The position numbers and the translations under genes are program-made. Source: Panax quinquefolius (lineage: Eukaryota; Streptophyta; Magnoliopsida; Apiales; Araliaceae). From it: a stretch of 64,000 bases of DNA. The DNA is taken from positions 47,359,409 through 47,423,408 of the forward strand of contig CM035151.1 of assembly GCA_020205615.1 (NCBI GenBank), read 5' to 3'. This document shows positions 61,649-64,000 of this stretch, piece by piece. The notes beneath the pieces are model-generated. The model did no database searches and was not told where the DNA came from. It worked only from the letters and a program-made list of their open reading frames with translations. Every line of letters begins with the position of its first letter. Positions within the stretch are counted from its first letter, which is position 1.

Positions 61649-61804
61649 CAAAGACGCAGACGACTTTTAGAATACTCTCGTTAACTAACTTATATATATA
61701 TATATATATAACATAGTTTAAGACTACCCTCGATGTAAAAGTTGGTCTTCCACGTTTTTCAAAAAACAAATAAAACCACCTGATAACTATTACTTATATA
61801 TATC

Positions 61805-62480
61805 CAAAGTCGGTCCTGGTTTTTTTAATGCCCAGGGCAAAAAAATTTAAGTGTGCCCCCTTTATACAAATTAAATTAAAAAATAAATATATTAATTAAT
61901 TATTTTTATTAAAATTATAAGAATTTACAAAAGAAAAGATAAGGAAGAATACTTTAAAATGTCCTCGAAGCAAAGAATCATCAAATGTACCTACAAAATA
62001 AAAATATCAATGAAATCGATAAAATTAATGAAATACCCACTATAGTTGGCAAGTTTTACTGATTACACAATTGAACTTTTAATTTTTTAAATTACTCCAC
62101 TAAACTAATTATTATTTTGAATTTGGGTTATTTCATTAAAAAAAATAATCGGACGTTAATTTTTTTTAACGAAATGACGTCCGTTTATTTTTTTTAAAAA
62201 ATTAACATCCGTTTATTTTTTTTAACGAAATGACCAAATTTCAAAATAATAATTAGTTTAGTGGTGTAATTTGAAAAATTAAAAGTTCAATGATATAATG
62301 AGTAAAATCTACCAACTACAATGGATATATCTTTAGTTTTGCCCAATGAAATCTAAACCACAAAACATCATTTAAAATATCCTCTTGTTGCACTTTTAGA
62401 TGCAAAATCATCAATTATACTATCATATTTAATATTTTCGAACATATCATTTTTAATACATAGTATCCTCTTGTTGTTAC
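61805..62480. mobile_element. DNA-transposon-like insertion in leader G
   Basis: Absent from the leaders of the other copies. The left end carries AAGTCGGTCCTGG and GCCCAGGGC, reminiscent of plant hAT-type ends, and 62350-62480 has no match in other copies. No transposase ORF is seen. It contains the foldback MITE below. Identity is tentative. Confidence 0.45.
62037..62324. mobile_element. Foldback MITE with about 130-bp inverted arms
   Basis: Left arm from 62037 (CCACTATAGTTGGCAAGTTT) pairs with the right arm ending at 62324 (complement CCATTGTAGTTGGTAGATTT). Arms run to about 62165 and from about 62190 and include TAAACTAATTATTATTTTGA in both. 288 bp, non-coding. Target duplication not certain (possibly TA). 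Confidence 0.8.
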
Positions 62481-62498
62481 GTATATATCCACATTAAC

Positions 62499-62501
<3 letters not shown>

Positions 62502-62559
<58 letters not shown>
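62502..62559. repeat. AT microsatellite
   Basis: About 58 bp of alternating AT. Confidence 0.95.
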
Positions 62560-62560
<1 letters not shown>

Positions 62561-62744
62561 AAGATCACCCTTTAACTTTTATAAAATCAAAAATGATCCA
62601 CGGTTTAAAAGTAGGATTCTCGTTTTTGTTGTTTTTTTTTTTTTTAAATATATTTTATACAATAAAGTATGTCAAATTAAATTGTTCTAAGCATGTATCA
62701 ATATACATATCAAATTAAAAAAATTAATAATTCGCATAAAGGAT

Positions 62745-62758
62745 TGGCTTTGATACCA
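62745..62758 (-). promoter_or_regulatory. Primer binding site, copia-1 copy G
   Basis: Minus strand TGGTATCAAAGCC; one mutation from the canonical site. Confidence 0.85.
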
Positions 62759-62759
62759 C

Positions 62760-64000
62760 TGTTAAGTTTGTAATATTCATAAACGCAATCAAATTGCACA
62801 AAATAAGCGAAAGCATGGAAAATCAGAGTTTTAAAAATTTTACAAACCATATACTCGGATTATCCTTTATGCACAATTATTAATTGAACGAAAATATAAA
62901 AAACAAGAATCATACCTTTGAAGATTCGAGCTTCCTCAAGTACAAGTTCACCTCCAATCTTTTTCGCGTTCAACTTGAATCCACCGGATTTGGTTCCTTC
63001 TTTTGATCAACGTTAGCCACCCATGTGTTTGGCCTCTATAGGTGATCCACCAAGGAAGAAGAAATATTAAAAAAAGGGTGTTTGGCAAAACCCTAGTTTT
63101 TCTATCTCTCATAGAAAATGGTGTACTCTCCCAACTATTAGAATCACGTATATTGATCTTTGATATAACACTCCTCTTATAAATATATCAGTTAACCCTT
63201 CTAATCTAATTAGAAAATAGGGTATTATTTAATTAATTAAATTCTTTTAATTAATTAAGCTCTCTAATCTTATTAAGGATAATTAATTAAACCCTTTTAA
63301 TTAATTTAAGCTCCTAATCTTATTAGGAATATATGAGAGTACTTTTATTAATTAATTCTCAAACTCTTTTAGGAATTAAATAATAATAATAGTAATAATA
63401 ATTATAAGACTCCTCTTATTAATTTATATTTAATATTTTCAAAATATTAAATAATAAATATTAAGCTATTTAATTTATTCTATCACCATAGATTAAATTA
63501 AATATATTTAACTTATTATTAAGATTATGCCATTAACTTCTTAAATAATTATTCTTCCTTTTATGGTGTGACCCTTTAGGTTCTCCATATTAAACCGATT
63601 GTGAATAAATCAATTGGAACAATTATAATCTTATTTAAATAAATAAATTAAATTATTAATTTATTTAAATAAATAATATTTATTCTACAATATGGATAAG
63701 CCTCCCTAGCGATCAACGACTTTCCAGATAATATAGATTTCAACATTAATCATAAAAGAACCTTTGAGTAAATAGTTACCGTACAATTCAATCCTTCCCA
63801 ATTAAAAATAAGACATTGAATTACTGTCAAGTCTTATTTTATTTAATTATATGTATTTCGATCCTTAAATACACAACTCCAAATAATGCAAACTAGAAAC
63901 TCCTTTCTAATTTTATTCTGCCTTGGCCAAGGACTACTGAGTTGTCATTTATCGAATCACATAGGATATTTCTTTTCTTTTACTAGAAGCGGTAGATTCT
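62760..64000 (-). repeat. Copia-1 5' LTR of copy G (cut by window edge)
   Basis: Starts TGTTAAG beside the primer site and is collinear with LTR1 and LTR3 to the window end. Somewhat more diverged than they are from each other. Confidence 0.88.

Larger units (their letters stand above)
54285..62759 (-). mobile_element. Copia-1 copy G, internal region (left-truncated, two insertions)
   Basis: Begins inside the late reverse transcriptase at about 54285 and runs through integrase, protease, gag and leader to the primer site at 62745-62758. A 3-kb solo LTR interrupts gag (56150-59155) and a MITE-bearing segment interrupts the leader (61800-62480). Like copy A it has the smaller RT deletion. More diverged from A, B, C and E than they are from one another, so probably older. 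Confidence 0.88.

Noticed and set aside
1..64000. A specific species assignment
   Set aside because: Only transposons are present; family-level features point to an angiosperm, but nothing in the sequence that I can read fixes genus or species.

Overview
This window looks like heterochromatic, transposon-only DNA from a flowering plant, probably a eudicot. It is very AT-rich, has no recognisable host gene, and consists of nested LTR retrotransposons with initiator-Met-tRNA-type primer binding sites. Coordinates are on the given strand. Family and domain calls come from reading motifs by eye; no database search was run.

Layout. (1) 1-31200 is a head-to-tail array of one Ty1/copia-like family ('copia-1', all minus strand) in which neighbouring copies share a single LTR: leader of copy Z (1-1904), LTR1 (1905-3756), copy A (3757-8789), a scrambled short LTR2 (8790-9031), copy B (9032-24615), LTR3 (24616-26504), copy C (26505-31200). 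Copy B is split by a complete Ty3/gypsy element (gypsy-1, plus strand, 9159-19267, 5-bp target duplication ACTAT). (2) 31201-35676 is copy D, a diverged and better preserved sister copy. (3) 35677-42672 is a foldback: copy E lies inverted on the plus strand. (4) 42673-44493 is a copy-1 leader stub plus LTR (F), fused to gag-protease of a second copia family (copia-2, 44494-52836). The copia-2 LTR is split by gypsy-2 (48117-52490), a minus-strand element reduced to two LTRs around about 330 bp. (5) 52837-54284 is unassigned spacer. (6) 54285-64000 is copia-1 copy G plus its 5' LTR. Copy G carries a 3-kb gypsy-type solo LTR (56150-59155, duplication GAAAG) and a foldback MITE (62037-62324).

No copia-1 copy can encode a full polyprotein. 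Copies A, B, C, E and G share lesions: the catalytic part of the reverse transcriptase is missing, the Gag zinc knuckle is frameshifted where it is readable, and the protease DTG reads DTD or DID wherever that region survives. Yet each copy keeps its cis-acting parts: primer site, polypurine tract, an unusually long leader of about 2.3 kb, and in that leader three copies of a 20-base hairpin motif plus a dense array of short perfect palindromes. Many palindromes have different stems but the same CTCC loop (GGAG in the element's RNA sense). I regard this hairpin array as the most interesting signal here; a role in RNA packaging or dimerisation is a hypothesis.

A caution on sequence quality: near-identical copies differ mainly in small scrambles at CAG/CTG/CCG-like sites. 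This pattern would fit base-calling error at methylated CHG sites, so some frameshifts and stops may be technical.
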